DNA from: Rhodovulum sulfidophilum DSM 1374
Lineage (GTDB): Bacteria; Pseudomonadota; Alphaproteobacteria; Rhodobacterales; Rhodobacteraceae
Assembly (NCBI RefSeq): GCF_001633165.1
Contig: NZ_CP015418.1
Location: 972,501 to 1,036,500 of the forward strand
Length of the DNA: 64,000 nt
Reading direction: 5' to 3'
Shown here: positions 55,363 to 64,000 of the stretch, in pieces
How the letters are laid out: every line of letters begins with the position of its first letter
How positions within the stretch are numbered: the first letter of the stretch is position 1
Program-made: the position numbers and the translations under genes
Notes under the pieces: generated by a model
What the model was told of the DNA's origin: nothing
The model's database searches: none
The model's input: only the letters and a program-made list of their open reading frames with translations

Positions 55363-56865
55363 TCAGCGCAGGCGCTGGCCGTTGGCCCGGACCTGGCCAC
55401 CGTCGGACACGGTGATTTCCGAGACCATCGTGTCGGGACCGTCGCCGGGCCGCGCGAACATGCCCATCATCATCCGCAGCCCCATGACCTGATCCTCCGG
55501 CACCAGCCCCATCGCGACCAGCTTGTCCAGCAGCGCATTGGCGCCTTCCAGCCGCAGCGACAGGCTGCCTTCGGGCAGCGGCATGCCGTCGAAGGTCACC
55601 TTGTCGGAATTGTCGAAGGTGAAGGCGCCCGAGCCGGTCAGATCGGCGCCCGCCAGCTTCAGCTGCATGTCCTTGACGTTCAGCGCGTCCAGCTCGGCCG
55701 GAATGCCGTCGCTTTCGGTGACGTCGGCATCGGTAAAGTCGGTCAGCAAGCGCGTCTTGCCCGCCAGATCGACCAGCAGCGTCGCCGGGTCGCGGGGGAG
55801 TTGTTCGGTCGGGTCGAACGTGGCCCAGACCTCGTCATTGACGGTCAGATCCTTGAGGCGGATCCCCAGCCCGAAATCGGAGGGCTCATCGGCCTTGATC
55901 AGCGGCATCTCGAAGTGGATCCCGCTTTCGGCCATCTTGGCCTCGATCTCGGGCACCGGCAGCTGCGGATCGTACAGCGCCATCCGGGTCTCGTTGCCCG
56001 ACGCATCGTAACTTACGCCGGTGCCGCCGAGATCGAAGGCGATCCGCCCCGAATTGACGGAAACCTCGGCATGGGTCTTGTTGCCATCCTCGATGAGGTC
56101 GAAGGCGTAGGCCATCGCGCCATGCTCGAGCTCGCCCTGCGACATCAGCCCGGCACGCATCATCTCGGCCAGTTCGGTCGGGTCGATGCCGACCGGCATC
56201 CGGCTGTCCGACGTCGAGCTCACGTCATGCACGGTGCCGACCAGTTTCACGTCGGTGTCTTCGTTCCGGCCTTCCGCGGTCAGTTCCAGATGCACCCGGT
56301 CGATCGCCAGGTCGCTTTCGAAAACCCGGGGCTCGGCCTCGGTCTGGGCGTAATGGCCGGACATCCCGTCGATCTTCATGCTGGCCTCGACATCGGCTGG
56401 CCCGTCTCCCGACACGCGGTCGAGGGTCAGCGTGACCTCGGGGCTGTTGAAGTCCTGGACCAGCGCCTCGGGCGTCCCGCTTGCGATCATCTCGAAATCG
56501 GGCTGGTTCACGGTGAAGTCGAGCTCGGTGACCTCGCCCTTCGCATTGCGGATCTCGACGCTCATCGGATAGGTCTCGGGAACCTCGATGGCGACGCTGC
56601 CATCGCCCCGTTCGGCAAAGACGATGCTGTCGAACCCGACCTGAACCGAGCCGCCCTGCTCGTCGGTGCTGGTGATCAGGAGGTCCTTGACGGTCAGCCG
56701 GTCGCCGCTGCGGCTTTCGGTGCCGGACATGCTCTGACCCGACCCTTGCGCGAGGGCCTGCCAGGAGGACCAGACCTCGTCGGCGGTCACGTCGGCCGCG
56801 GCGGGCAGCGCAAGGCCGAACGAGGTGGCGATGGCCAGGGCGGAGGCCGATTTCAGAAGCGTCAT
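55363..56865 (-). CDS. DUF2125 domain-containing exported protein
   Basis: 500 residues from the ATG of MTLLKSASALAIATSFGLAL (signal peptide, cleaved after AAA). The mature part is beta-rich with repeated short strands, Asp and Gly (VTADEVWSSWQALAQGSGQS, TELDFTVNQPDFEMIASGTP, DGIPAELDALNVKDMQLKLA G) typical of DUF2125 in Rhodobacterales. Probably periplasmic and possibly associated with the outer membrane. Function unknown. Confidence 0.82.
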   Translation of the reverse strand: MTLLKSASALAIATSFGLALPAAADVTADEVWSSWQALAQGSGQSMSGTESRSGDRLTVKDLLITSTDEQGGSVQVGFDSIVFAERGDGSVAIEVPETYPMSVEIRNAKGEVTELDFTVNQPDFEMIASGTPEALVQDFNSPEVTLTLDRVSGDGPADVEASMKIDGMSGHYAQTEAEPRVFESDLAIDRVHLELTAEGRNEDTDVKLVGTVHDVSSTSDSRMPVGIDPTELAEMMRAGLMSQGELEHGAMAYAFDLIEDGNKTHAEVSVNSGRIAFDLGGTGVSYDASGNETRMALYDPQLPVPEIEAKMAESGIHFEMPLIKADEPSDFGLGIRLKDLTVNDEVWATFDPTEQLPRDPATLLVDLAGKTRLLTDFTDADVTESDGIPAELDALNVKDMQLKLAGADLTGSGAFTFDNSDKVTFDGMPLPEGSLSLRLEGANALLDKLVAMGLVPEDQVMGLRMMMGMFARPGDGPDTMVSEITVSDGGQVRANGQRLR

Positions 56866-56996
56866 GGCAAACCTTTCGTCTACGTATCCGGGGCATACAT
56901 CGGTGCTGAGTCGGGGCAAGTCAACGGCACGTTCCACTGGCTTGTATCGACCTCGCGGGCTAGAACTTGGGGCCGCAGAGCCGTTCGAGGGAGAGC

Positions 56997-57764
56997 ATGA
57001 TGACCGGAATGACAGGCAAGAGCGTCCTTATAACAGGCGCCAGCCGCGGTATTGGTGCGGCCGCGGCATGGGCCTTCGCCGAGGCCGGAGCGCATGTGGC
57101 GCTGGCCGCGCGCAGCCAGGCGGCCATCGGCACCATTGCGCAGGAAATTGCCGATAGCGGCCCCCGCGCCATCGCGCTGCCCTGCGACGTGGCCGAATTC
57201 GCCCAGGTCGCCGACGCGGTGCGCGCGACCGTGCAGGCCTTCGGGCGGATAGACGTGCTGGTAAACAACGCCGCCGTGGTCGACCCGATCGCACGGCTCG
57301 ACGCGGTCGATCCCGAGGACTGGTCGACGGCCATCGACATCAACGTCAAGGGCGTCTTCCACGGCATCCGCGCGGCGCTGCCGGTGATGGCGGCGATGGG
57401 CGGCGGCACCATCCTCAACATCGGTTCGGGCGCGGCGACCAGCCCGCAGGAGGGCTGGAGCGCCTATTGCGCCTCGAAGGCGGCGGTGGCGATGCTGACC
57501 AAATGCGCCGATCACGAGGGCCGCGGCCAGGGCGTGCGGGCGCTGGCGCTGTCGCCCGGCACGGTGGCGACCGACATGCAGAAGACCATCCGCGACAGCG
57601 GCGTGAACCCGGTCAGCCGACTCGACTGGTCCGAGCATGTCCCGCCGGCCTGGCCGGCGCAGGCCCTGCTCTGGATGTGCAGCGCCGATGCCGACGAGTT
57701 TCTCGGTCAGCAGGTGTCGCTGCGCGAACGCGCGATCCGGCGCCGGGCGGGATTGCCGACATGA
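56997..57764 (+). CDS. short-chain dehydrogenase/reductase
   Basis: 255 residues, start after gaggga. Cofactor motif TGASRGIGAAAAWAFAEAGA, structural NNAA, catalytic Ser in LNIGSGAATSPQEGWS and the YCASK motif with Tyr and Lys, then LALSPGTVATDM. A classical SDR; the Asp/Arg pattern after the second strand (AARSQ) suggests NADP or NAD use cannot be decided. Overlaps the enoyl-CoA hydratase gene by 4 bp (atga), so they work as one unit, perhaps on a short acyl substrate. Confidence 0.9.
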   Translation: MMTGMTGKSVLITGASRGIGAAAAWAFAEAGAHVALAARSQAAIGTIAQEIADSGPRAIALPCDVAEFAQVADAVRATVQAFGRIDVLVNNAAVVDPIARLDAVDPEDWSTAIDINVKGVFHGIRAALPVMAAMGGGTILNIGSGAATSPQEGWSAYCASKAAVAMLTKCADHEGRGQGVRALALSPGTVATDMQKTIRDSGVNPVSRLDWSEHVPPAWPAQALLWMCSADADEFLGQQVSLRERAIRRRAGLPT

Positions 57765-58393
57765 TCGGGCTCCGCCGCGAGGGCGGGCTTTGGACCGTGA
57801 CCCTGAACCGGCCCGAGAAGGCCAATTCGCTGACCCGCGACATGCTGGTCCGGATCGAGGAAATCGCGCTCGAGGCCCAGGCCGAGGGCGTCGCCGCGTT
57901 GGTTCTGACCGGCGAGGGCAAGGTGTTCTCGGCCGGGGCCGATCTCGACGAGGCGCGGGCCGGGCTGGCGACCGACGGCGTCTGGGAGAGGGTCTCGGCG
58001 GCCATTGCCGGGCTGGATGCGCTGACGGTGGCGGCGCTGAACGGCACGCTGGCGGGCGGTGCCTTCGGCATGGCGCTGGCCTGCGATTTCCGGATCGCGG
58101 TGCCCGAGGCCAGGTTCTTCTACCCGGTGATGAAGCTGGGCTTCCTGCCGCAGCCCTCGGATCCGGGGCGGCTGGCCGCGCTGGTGGGCCCGTCGCGGGC
58201 CAAGCTGGTGCTGATGGGCGGTGCCAAGCTCGATGCCGACGAGGCGCTGGCCTTCGGGCTGGTCGACCGGCTGGTCCCGCGCGACGAGCTGATGGCGACG
58301 GCGGCCGGGCTGGCCGCCGATGCGCTGGCGGCCGCGCCGGAGCATCGCGTGGCGATCAAGGCGCTCTGCCTCGGCCGCCGGGTGGCGTTCTAG
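57761..58393 (+). CDS. enoyl-CoA hydratase/isomerase family protein
   Basis: 210 residues. Crotonase signature: LNRPEKANSLTRDM, FSAGADLDEARAG and LNGTLAGGAFGMALACDFRI AVPEARFFYPVMKLGFLP. Slightly short for the family (usual 250-260), lacking part of the C-terminal helices, but the oxyanion-hole segments are intact. Catalyses hydration or isomerisation of a CoA thioester. Coupled to the SDR gene upstream. Confidence 0.88.
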   Translation: MIGLRREGGLWTVTLNRPEKANSLTRDMLVRIEEIALEAQAEGVAALVLTGEGKVFSAGADLDEARAGLATDGVWERVSAAIAGLDALTVAALNGTLAGGAFGMALACDFRIAVPEARFFYPVMKLGFLPQPSDPGRLAALVGPSRAKLVLMGGAKLDADEALAFGLVDRLVPRDELMATAAGLAADALAAAPEHRVAIKALCLGRRVAF

Positions 58394-58686
58394 CGGCGGC
58401 GGCGCGGCCCGGGCGTCCGCGAATGGAACCCGGGCGGGCGTTTCGCCACCCAGGCCAGGAATTTCGCAAGCCCCGGATGGGCCCTCAGCGTCTCGATGCT
58501 GGCGAAATCGCGGGCCAGGTCTGTCTCGGTCAGCCGGACATGGATCGCGTCATGGCAGATCTGGTGCAGAAGCACCGTCGGCCCGCCCTTGCCGCCGCGC
58601 AGTTTCGGCGTCAGGTGGTGCAGGCTCTGCCGTGACCCGGGCGGGATCGGGCGGTCGCAGAGCGGACAGATCGGAGGCCGGGTCAT
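58390..58686 (-). CDS. HNH endonuclease
   Basis: 98 residues. Zinc Cys pair CPLCDRPI, then SLHHLTPKLRGGKGGPTVLL HQICHDAIHVRLTETDLAR, an HNH core with HH and the final His (CHDAIH). Small host HNH proteins of this kind are common in Rhodobacterales; the role may be in DNA repair or restriction. Its start and that of the divergent flavoprotein overlap by two bases; its stop overlaps the enoyl-CoA hydratase stop by four bases. Confidence 0.85.
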   Translation of the reverse strand: MTRPPICPLCDRPIPPGSRQSLHHLTPKLRGGKGGPTVLLHQICHDAIHVRLTETDLARDFASIETLRAHPGLAKFLAWVAKRPPGFHSRTPGPRRRR

Positions 58687-59917
58687 GGGCAATGAGAATG
58701 AAGCGGGTGCCTTTGCACGGCAAGAGGCCGAGCGGCTGCCCGCGCTGGTCGTGGGGGCGGGACCGTCCGGGCTGATGGCGGCCGAGGCGCTGGGCGCGGC
58801 GGGGGTGCCGGTCGCGATCGCTGAGGCGATGGCCGCGCCCGCGCGCAAGTTCCTGATGGCGGGCAAGTCGGGGCTGAACCTGACCCGGGCCGAGCCGTTC
58901 GACCGTTTCCTTGCCGCCTATGCCGAGGCCGCGCCGCACTTGCGCCCGATGCTTGCGGATTTCGGCCCCGATCAGGTCTGCCGCTGGGCCGAGGGGCTTG
59001 GCCAGCCGGTCTTCACCGGCAGCACCGGCCGGGTCTTTCCGACCGCGATGAAGGCCTCGCCGCTGTTGCGCGCCTGGCTGGGGCGGCTGGCGGGGCAGGG
59101 GGCGTCCCTGCGCCGACGCTGGCGCTGGGCCGGATGGGACGGCGCGGCCTCGGTCTTCGACACGCCCGACGGCCCGCGCCGCATCGAGGCCGAGGTCACG
59201 ATCCTGGCCTTCGGCGGCGCGAGCTGGGCAAGGTTGGGCTCGAACGGGGCCTGGGCGGGGCCGCTGGCCGAGGCCGGTCTGCCGCTGGCGCCGTTCCGTC
59301 CCGCCAATGTCGGGCTGAAGGTCGACTGGTCGGCGCCGATGGCGCGCCATTACGGCGCCCCGGTCAAGGGCGTTGCGCTGCGGGCGGGCTCGGGGGGCTG
59401 GCATCGCGGCGAATTCGTGATCTCGGCGCGGGGGCTCGAGGGCGGCGGCATCTATGCGCTGTCGCGGCCGCTGCGCGAGGGGGTGCCGCTTCTGGCAGAC
59501 CTGCTGCCCGACCGCGACGCGGCCTGGGTCGCCGAACGTCTGGCGCGGCCGCGCGGCAAGGCCAGCCTCTCGAACCATCTGCGCAAGGCGCTGGGGCTCG
59601 ATCCCGCACGGCTGGCGCTTCTGATGGAATTCGGTCGCCCGCTGCCCGGGGGCCCGGCGCTGGCGGCGCTGATCAAGGCGCTGCCCGTCGCCCATGCCGG
59701 GCCGCGTCCGCTGGACGAGGCGATCTCGACCGCGGGCGGGCTGGGCTGGAAGGCGCTCGACGCGGATCTGATGCTGGAGGCGCGGCCCGGCACCTATGTC
59801 GCGGGCGAGATGCTCGACTGGGAGGCGCCGACCGGGGGCTATCTGCTGACCGCCTGCCTTGCGACCGGGCTCTGGGCCGGCCGGCGGGCGGCGGCGCGGC
59901 TGGGGCGCCCAGTCTGA
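58685..59917 (+). CDS. NAD(P)/FAD-dependent oxidoreductase (TIGR03862/BaiN-like flavoprotein)
   Basis: 410 residues. FAD-binding dinucleotide fold: LVVGAGPSGLMAAEALGAAG, then KFLMAGKSGLNLTRAEPFDR and GRVFPTAMKASPLLRAWL, the HI0933/TIGR03862 pattern. Second glycine motif and substrate region: ILAFGGASWARLGSNGAW. C-terminal GGLGWKALDADLMLEARPGT and YVAGEMLDWEAPTGGYLLT. Cytoplasmic flavoprotein of unknown substrate. The ATG is shared with the divergent HNH gene region; later starts (after residue 15) are possible. Confidence 0.88.
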   Translation: MGNENEAGAFARQEAERLPALVVGAGPSGLMAAEALGAAGVPVAIAEAMAAPARKFLMAGKSGLNLTRAEPFDRFLAAYAEAAPHLRPMLADFGPDQVCRWAEGLGQPVFTGSTGRVFPTAMKASPLLRAWLGRLAGQGASLRRRWRWAGWDGAASVFDTPDGPRRIEAEVTILAFGGASWARLGSNGAWAGPLAEAGLPLAPFRPANVGLKVDWSAPMARHYGAPVKGVALRAGSGGWHRGEFVISARGLEGGGIYALSRPLREGVPLLADLLPDRDAAWVAERLARPRGKASLSNHLRKALGLDPARLALLMEFGRPLPGGPALAALIKALPVAHAGPRPLDEAISTAGGLGWKALDADLMLEARPGTYVAGEMLDWEAPTGGYLLTACLATGLWAGRRAAARLGRPV

Positions 59918-59925
59918 TCCGGCGT

Positions 59926-60513
59926 TCAGGCCGCCTGGGCGCGCCGGTAGGCGGGGCGGGCGCGCATCCGCTCCAGATACGCGGCCAGCCGTGGCTGCGA
60001 GACCGGGAAATGCGCGGTTTCCGCCCAGTCGCCGCAATGGGTCAGGATGATGTCGGGCACCGTCATCTCGGCGCCCATCAGGAAGGGGCCGGTTCCCATC
60101 CGCCCGACCAGCGCCTCCTGGCTGCGGATGAACTCCCATTTCAGGCTGTCCTTGATCGCCGACTGGCGCAGCTCTTCGGGCAGCACGAAACTGTGGCGCG
60201 CGGCCATCCACAGGGCCGAGTCGAATTCGTCCAGCAGAAACTGGGTCATGCTGTCCTGCAACGCGCGTTCGATGGTGCCGGCGGGATGGCTGAACCGGTC
60301 ATGGCGGTCGGCCAGAAAGGTCAGGATGGCGGTCGAATCGGGAATGGGCACACCATCGGCGATCAGCACCGGCACCTTGCCGCCGGGATTGATCGCCACC
60401 ACATCCCCGGTCTGCGGCAGCGCCGGGACGTGGTCGTAGCCGAGCCCAAGCTCTTCCAGCATCCACAGAACCCGCCGTGCACGGCTGTTGCCGCTGCCGA
60501 TGACCCGGTACAT
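59926..60513 (-). CDS. glutathione S-transferase family protein
   Basis: 195 residues. Thioredoxin-like N-terminal domain (MYRVIGSGNSRARRVLWMLE ELGLGYD, then VPVLIADGVPIPDSTAIL with the conserved Pro and Asp-Ser) and an all-helical C-terminal domain (DSMTQFLLDEFDSALWMAAR). Typical of soluble GSTs in detoxification. Convergent to the flavoprotein gene, 8 bp apart. Confidence 0.88.
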   Translation of the reverse strand: MYRVIGSGNSRARRVLWMLEELGLGYDHVPALPQTGDVVAINPGGKVPVLIADGVPIPDSTAILTFLADRHDRFSHPAGTIERALQDSMTQFLLDEFDSALWMAARHSFVLPEELRQSAIKDSLKWEFIRSQEALVGRMGTGPFLMGAEMTVPDIILTHCGDWAETAHFPVSQPRLAAYLERMRARPAYRRAQAA

Positions 60514-60579
60514 CGCATATCCCCCCAGATACGTGCCTCAGGGGTTCCAGCAAATGGCTGCGCGGTCAAGTGCGGGGGA

Positions 60580-61608
60580 TCAGGTGCGGCGCGATGCCAT
60601 CACCGCGAGCCGGATGAAGCTGCGTTCGACCAGGGCCATCTGCGGCGCGCGCTGCGCCGAGCGCAGCTTCAGGTCGGTGTCGAGCAGCAGCCCCAGCGCC
60701 TGTTCCAGCCGGTGCATGCCCCAGACCTGGGCCTGCCGCGCCATCCGGTCGCGGGCCTTGAAATGCACCGGCGGGCGCAGCCGGTTGATGCCCGAGGCGG
60801 CACCGTCGGGATCGGCGGCGGCGGCGTGCAACTGGCGGAAATGCCGGGTCGCGGCGATGCAGAGCGTCACCGGCGTCATTCCCTGCGCCTGCAGCCGCTG
60901 CATCAGCGGGCCGATCTCGACGGTTTTCGCCTCGGCCACCGCATGGATCAGCGCATCGGCCTCGGCTTCGGTCGAGCGGGGGGCGCAGGCCAGGATGTCC
61001 TCGGGGCTCAGCGGCGCGGGATCGTCCAGCTTGTAAAGCGCGATCTTCTCGACGGTCTGGCGGAAATCGCCGGGGTCGAGCGCGGTCGACAGGTCGAGCA
61101 GTGTGCCCATCGCGGCACGGTCGGCCTGGCCGAGCCCGGCCTGCGTCAGCATCGATTCGATCTCGGGCCGGCCGGGCGGGTCGTCGTAGATGCCGACGGC
61201 ATAGGCCTCGGGATGGGCCTCGAACGCCTTTCTCAGCGCCGATTTCGGCGGCAGCTGGCGCGCGGTCAGCACGATCTGCGCGTCGCCCTTCTGCCAGTCG
61301 GCCAGCGCCCCGAGGATCTTGTCGGAAAGCGCGTCGGTCGCGTCTTCGAGAAAGACCACGCGGGGGCCGGGAAAGAAGCCGCGCGCCTTGACCGCGTCGG
61401 TCAGGGCCGTCGGGTCGGCGCGCAGGTCGGCGGCCGACAGCCGGGTCAGCCGCATCTCTTCCTCGGCATTCGGCCCCAAGAGCGCGGCGATGACCTGCTG
61501 GCGCTTGAGCGCCACCCGCATCGCGTCATTGCCGTAGATCAGAAGCCCGGGGCGGTCGGGATCGGGGCGGGCGAAATATCCCGCGGCATCGCGCGGAGAG
61601 AGCTTCAT
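60580..61608 (-). CDS. holA: DNA polymerase III delta subunit
   Basis: 342 residues. [57 protein letters not shown] and the C-terminal helical region (GMTPVTLCIAATRHFRQLHA) match HolA, the clamp-loader wrench. It opens the beta sliding clamp at replication. Overlaps lptE by 4 bp, in the leuS-lptE-holA operon usual in Rhodobacterales. Confidence 0.93.
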   Translation of the reverse strand: MKLSPRDAAGYFARPDPDRPGLLIYGNDAMRVALKRQQVIAALLGPNAEEEMRLTRLSAADLRADPTALTDAVKARGFFPGPRVVFLEDATDALSDKILGALADWQKGDAQIVLTARQLPPKSALRKAFEAHPEAYAVGIYDDPPGRPEIESMLTQAGLGQADRAAMGTLLDLSTALDPGDFRQTVEKIALYKLDDPAPLSPEDILACAPRSTEAEADALIHAVAEAKTVEIGPLMQRLQAQGMTPVTLCIAATRHFRQLHAAAADPDGAASGINRLRPPVHFKARDRMARQAQVWGMHRLEQALGLLLDTDLKLRSAQRAPQMALVERSFIRLAVMASRRT

Positions 61609-62108
61609 TTCGCCCAGGCGCCGGAGCCGGCAAGAAGCCGCGTCACCATCTCGTCGGCCAGAATCACCATCAGCCGGCGATAGGCGTCCCGCTCGGCGGT
61701 ACGGGTCGCGACCGTGCTGCCGGTGGCGGAATAGGCGGTGAAGGAGTCGACCTCGCCCGACTGCACCACGCTGCCGCTGTCGATGTCGCGCAGCTGGAAG
61801 GCGGCGCGCCCGGTGATGTTGTAGCGCGTGGTGTCCTGCTCGGCGGTGACGCCGAGCCCTTCGCTCTCGGTCGCGACCCGGTAGGACAGCCGCCAGCGCG
61901 GCGCCGAGGCGCGGCCGAGCCGGGTTTCGAGCTGCTCGACCAGGGTGAAGTCGTCGATGCTGTCGGGGGCGTCGACCGCGATCCGGCCGCGCAGCCCCTC
62001 GGCCGTGCCGCCGGGTCCGTAGGCCGGGCGGAAGCCGCAGCCCGCCAGCGACAGCCCGGCTGCGCTCAGCCCCGAAACGAGGAAGGTACGGCGGTCAGAT
62101 GACGACAT
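61605..62108 (-). CDS. lptE: LPS assembly lipoprotein LptE
   Basis: 167 residues. Tat-like/lipoprotein signal ([19 protein letters not shown]) with lipobox LAGC, then [17 protein letters not shown], the conserved GFRPxYG start of LptE, and a beta/alpha domain ([20 protein letters not shown]). It plugs LptD in the outer membrane for LPS insertion. Overlaps leuS by 14 bp. Confidence 0.9.
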   Translation of the reverse strand: MSSSDRRTFLVSGLSAAGLSLAGCGFRPAYGPGGTAEGLRGRIAVDAPDSIDDFTLVEQLETRLGRASAPRWRLSYRVATESEGLGVTAEQDTTRYNITGRAAFQLRDIDSGSVVQSGEVDSFTAYSATGSTVATRTAERDAYRRLMVILADEMVTRLLAGSGAWAK

Positions 62109-64000
62109 TGACGATGCGGCCCGGTACGACGATCAGCTTCTTCGGGGCGCCGCCCTCCAGCGCCTTGACCACAGCATCGTCGGCCAGAACCAGCTTTTCA
62201 ACCTCTTCCTTGGGCAGGTCCTTGGCGACCCGGAGCTCGGACCGGCGCTTGCCGTTGATCTGGATCGGCAGCGTCACGCTGTCCTCGACCAGCATCGCCG
62301 GATCGGCCTCGGGCCAGGGGATGTCGGCCACCAGCCCGTCGCCGCCCAGCATCTCCCAGATCTCCTCGGCGAGGTGGGGCGTCATCGGCGCCATCAGCTG
62401 CGCCATCGCCATCGCGGCGTCTCGCCGCGCGGCAAGGCTGGCACTGGATTTCGCGAGGGTATTGGTGAATGCGTAAAGTTTTGCCACCGAGCTATTGAAG
62501 CCGAAGCTCTCGATACCCATTGTCACATCGTGGATGGTTTTATGCAGGGCGCGGCGGAGGGCCAGGTCGTCTCCCCCCCTTTCGGCCGCGCCCGGACCGT
62601 TCGCTGACCGCGCCGCTTCGGCCGGAGCCTCTTCCTCGTAAGCCGCGATCCCGCCGCCATTCATCTCTTCGGCAATGGCTTCGGCAATGCGCCAGACCCG
62701 GCCCAGATGCCGGAACGCCGCCTCGGCGCCCGCCGCCGTCCATTCGACATCGCGTTCGGGCGGGCTGTCGGACAGCACGAACCAGCGCGCGGTATCGGCA
62801 CCGAAGGCCTGGATGATGTTGACCGGGTCGACCACGTTCTTTTTCGATTTCGACATCTTGGCCGAAGGCACGATCTCGACCGCCTCGCCGGTGGCCTTCA
62901 GCGTGCCGTTCTCGACCTCTTCGGGCAGGTGATAGACCGGCCGGCCCCTGGCATCGCGGGTCATGTAGATCTCATGCGTGACCATGCCCTGGGTGAACAG
63001 CGCGTCGAAGGGCTCGATCGCCTTTTCGGGCAGATGGCCGGTGATCTGCATCGCCCGGGCGAAGAAGCGCGAATAGAGCAGGTGCAGGATCGCATGCTCG
63101 ATCCCGCCGATATACTGGTCGACATTCATCCAGTATTCGGCATCGGCCATCTGGGTCGGCGTCGCCGCATGCGGCGCGGTGAAGCGCGCGTAATACCAGG
63201 ACGAATCGACGAAGGTGTCCATCGTGTCGGTTTCGCGCTTGGCCGGCTTGCCGCAGCTGGGGCAGGCACAGTCGCGCCAGGTCGGGTGGCGGTCCAGCGG
63301 GTTGCCGGGCTGGTCGAAGGTCACGTCATCGGGCAGGCGGACCGGCAGGTTTTCCTTCTTCTCGGGCACCACGCCGCAATCGGGACAATGCACCACCGGG
63401 ATCGGGCAGCCCCAGTAGCGTTGCCGCGACAGCCCCCAGTCGCGCAGGCGGAACTTGGTCACGCCCTGGCCCACGCCCTTCGCCTCGCAATGCGCGATGG
63501 CGGCGTCAACGGCCTCGTCGCCGGTGGCGGTCTCGTCCCAGCCATAGGCCTTCAGCCAGCGCACCTTCTCGGATTTCGGCGGGGTGAAGGCCTCGGTCCC
63601 GACCGGGGCGCCGCCATCCAGAGCCTCGAAGGTGTCGATCACCGGAAGCCCGTATTTCCGCGCGAAATCGAGGTCGCGCTGGTCATGGGCCGGGCAGCCG
63701 AAGATCGCGCCGGTGCCGTAATCCATCAGGATGAAATTGGCGATGTAGACCGGCAGTTCCCATGTTTCGTCAAAGGGATGGCGCACCGTCAGCCCAGTGG
63801 CAAAGCCCTTCTTCTCGGCCTTTTCAAGGTCTTCCTCGCTGGTGCCGGTGCGGCGGCACTCAGCGCAGAAGGCGGCCATCTCGGGGTTGTCCGCCTCAAG
63901 CGCCTTCGCCAGCGGATGGTCGGGCGAGATGCCCAGAAAGCTTGCCCCCAACAGCGTGTCGGGCCGGGTGGTGTAGACCTCGAGCCGGTCGAATCCCTCG
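62095..64000 (-). CDS. leuS: leucyl-tRNA synthetase (5' end outside the window)
   Basis: The frame is open to the window edge, giving about 634 C-terminal residues of roughly 840. Seen are part of the CP1 editing domain ([26 protein letters not shown]), the zinc finger (CPDCGVV, CPSCGKP), [19 protein letters not shown] and the KMSKS loop ([20 protein letters not shown]). The HIGH motif lies upstream outside. Charges tRNA-Leu. First gene of the leuS-lptE-holA operon. Confidence 0.96.
   Translation of the reverse strand, partial: EGFDRLEVYTTRPDTLLGASFLGISPDHPLAKALEADNPEMAAFCAECRRTGTSEEDLEKAEKKGFATGLTVRHPFDETWELPVYIANFILMDYGTGAIFGCPAHDQRDLDFARKYGLPVIDTFEALDGGAPVGTEAFTPPKSEKVRWLKAYGWDETATGDEAVDAAIAHCEAKGVGQGVTKFRLRDWGLSRQRYWGCPIPVVHCPDCGVVPEKKENLPVRLPDDVTFDQPGNPLDRHPTWRDCACPSCGKPAKRETDTMDTFVDSSWYYARFTAPHAATPTQMADAEYWMNVDQYIGGIEHAILHLLYSRFFARAMQITGHLPEKAIEPFDALFTQGMVTHEIYMTRDARGRPVYHLPEEVENGTLKATGEAVEIVPSAKMSKSKKNVVDPVNIIQAFGADTARWFVLSDSPPERDVEWTAAGAEAAFRHLGRVWRIAEAIAEEMNGGGIAAYEEEAPAEAARSANGPGAAERGGDDLALRRALHKTIHDVTMGIESFGFNSSVAKLYAFTNTLAKSSASLAARRDAAMAMAQLMAPMTPHLAEEIWEMLGGDGLVADIPWPEADPAMLVEDSVTLPIQINGKRRSELRVAKDLPKEEVEKLVLADDAVVKALEGGAPKKLIVVPGRIVNVVI

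Noticed and set aside
59134..61683. 849-codon plus-strand frame
   Set aside because: Runs over the flavoprotein gene in another frame and antisense to the GST and holA genes; no domains.

Overview
This window reads as a chromosomal segment of a member of the Rhodobacteraceae (Alphaproteobacteria). The evidence is high GC, a 23S-5S-tRNA-fMet rRNA operon tail, a ccrM-type GANTC methyltransferase next to rnhB, a VPLPA-CTERM protein, DUF2125 and DUF4170 proteins, and phage genes of the DUF6441 type. The genus cannot be fixed from the sequence alone.

Layout. (1) 1-2985 is the end of an rRNA operon: 23S (5' end outside the window), 5S inside a processing stem, and the initiator tRNA. (2) 2942-37822 is about 35 kb of accessory DNA between two tRNA genes, tRNA-fMet and tRNA-Arg(CCU). 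It is a patchwork of collapsed mobile elements. It holds a serine-recombinase remnant running into tRNA-fMet, a coiled-coil fragment that may come from a relaxase, two broken vgrG copies, and two IS110/IS1111-type insertion sequences with matching subterminal inverted repeats. It also holds IS3, IS5 and IS1182 remnants, head-tail, tail, lysis and terminase fragments of at least two related prophages, a 3' tRNA-Pro fragment, and two xis/int modules. An 18-19 bp copy of the tRNA-Arg 3' end at 24989 pairs with the real gene at 37822 and bounds a 12.8-kb unit. (3) 37823-64000 is ordinary, tightly packed backbone: a LacI regulator, a lipid glycosylation cluster, rnhB-ccrM, mutY, a DsbA-like gene, lpxK with a waaA-like gene, a cysQ-like gene, pmbA, holA-lptE-leuS and others.

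Cargo in the accessory region that still looks intact: a large RTX-type secreted protein combining M23-like, NIDO and VWD domains, beside a VPLPA-CTERM protein; an XRE-acetyltransferase-like fusion; a MarR-FUSC-DUF1656-HlyD efflux operon with a tandem operator-like repeat; a type VI secretion cargo set (collapsed VgrG, DUF4123 adaptor, unrecognised 550-aa effector candidate, exported immunity candidate); a Panacea-domain antitoxin overlapping a small toxin candidate; a phage Dam methylase; and an AT-richer orphan membrane protein.

The most interesting candidates are the orphan T6SS effector/immunity pair (19252-23327), the Panacea toxin-antitoxin pair (34043-35006), the pair of IS1111-type elements whose conserved 3' non-coding ends may encode bridge RNAs, and the cluster of three GANTC sites in front of ccrM. 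A recurring theme is deletion scars that leave open chimeric reading frames: VgrG::transposase, terminase::lysozyme, integrase with a missing middle, and VgrG head::tail.
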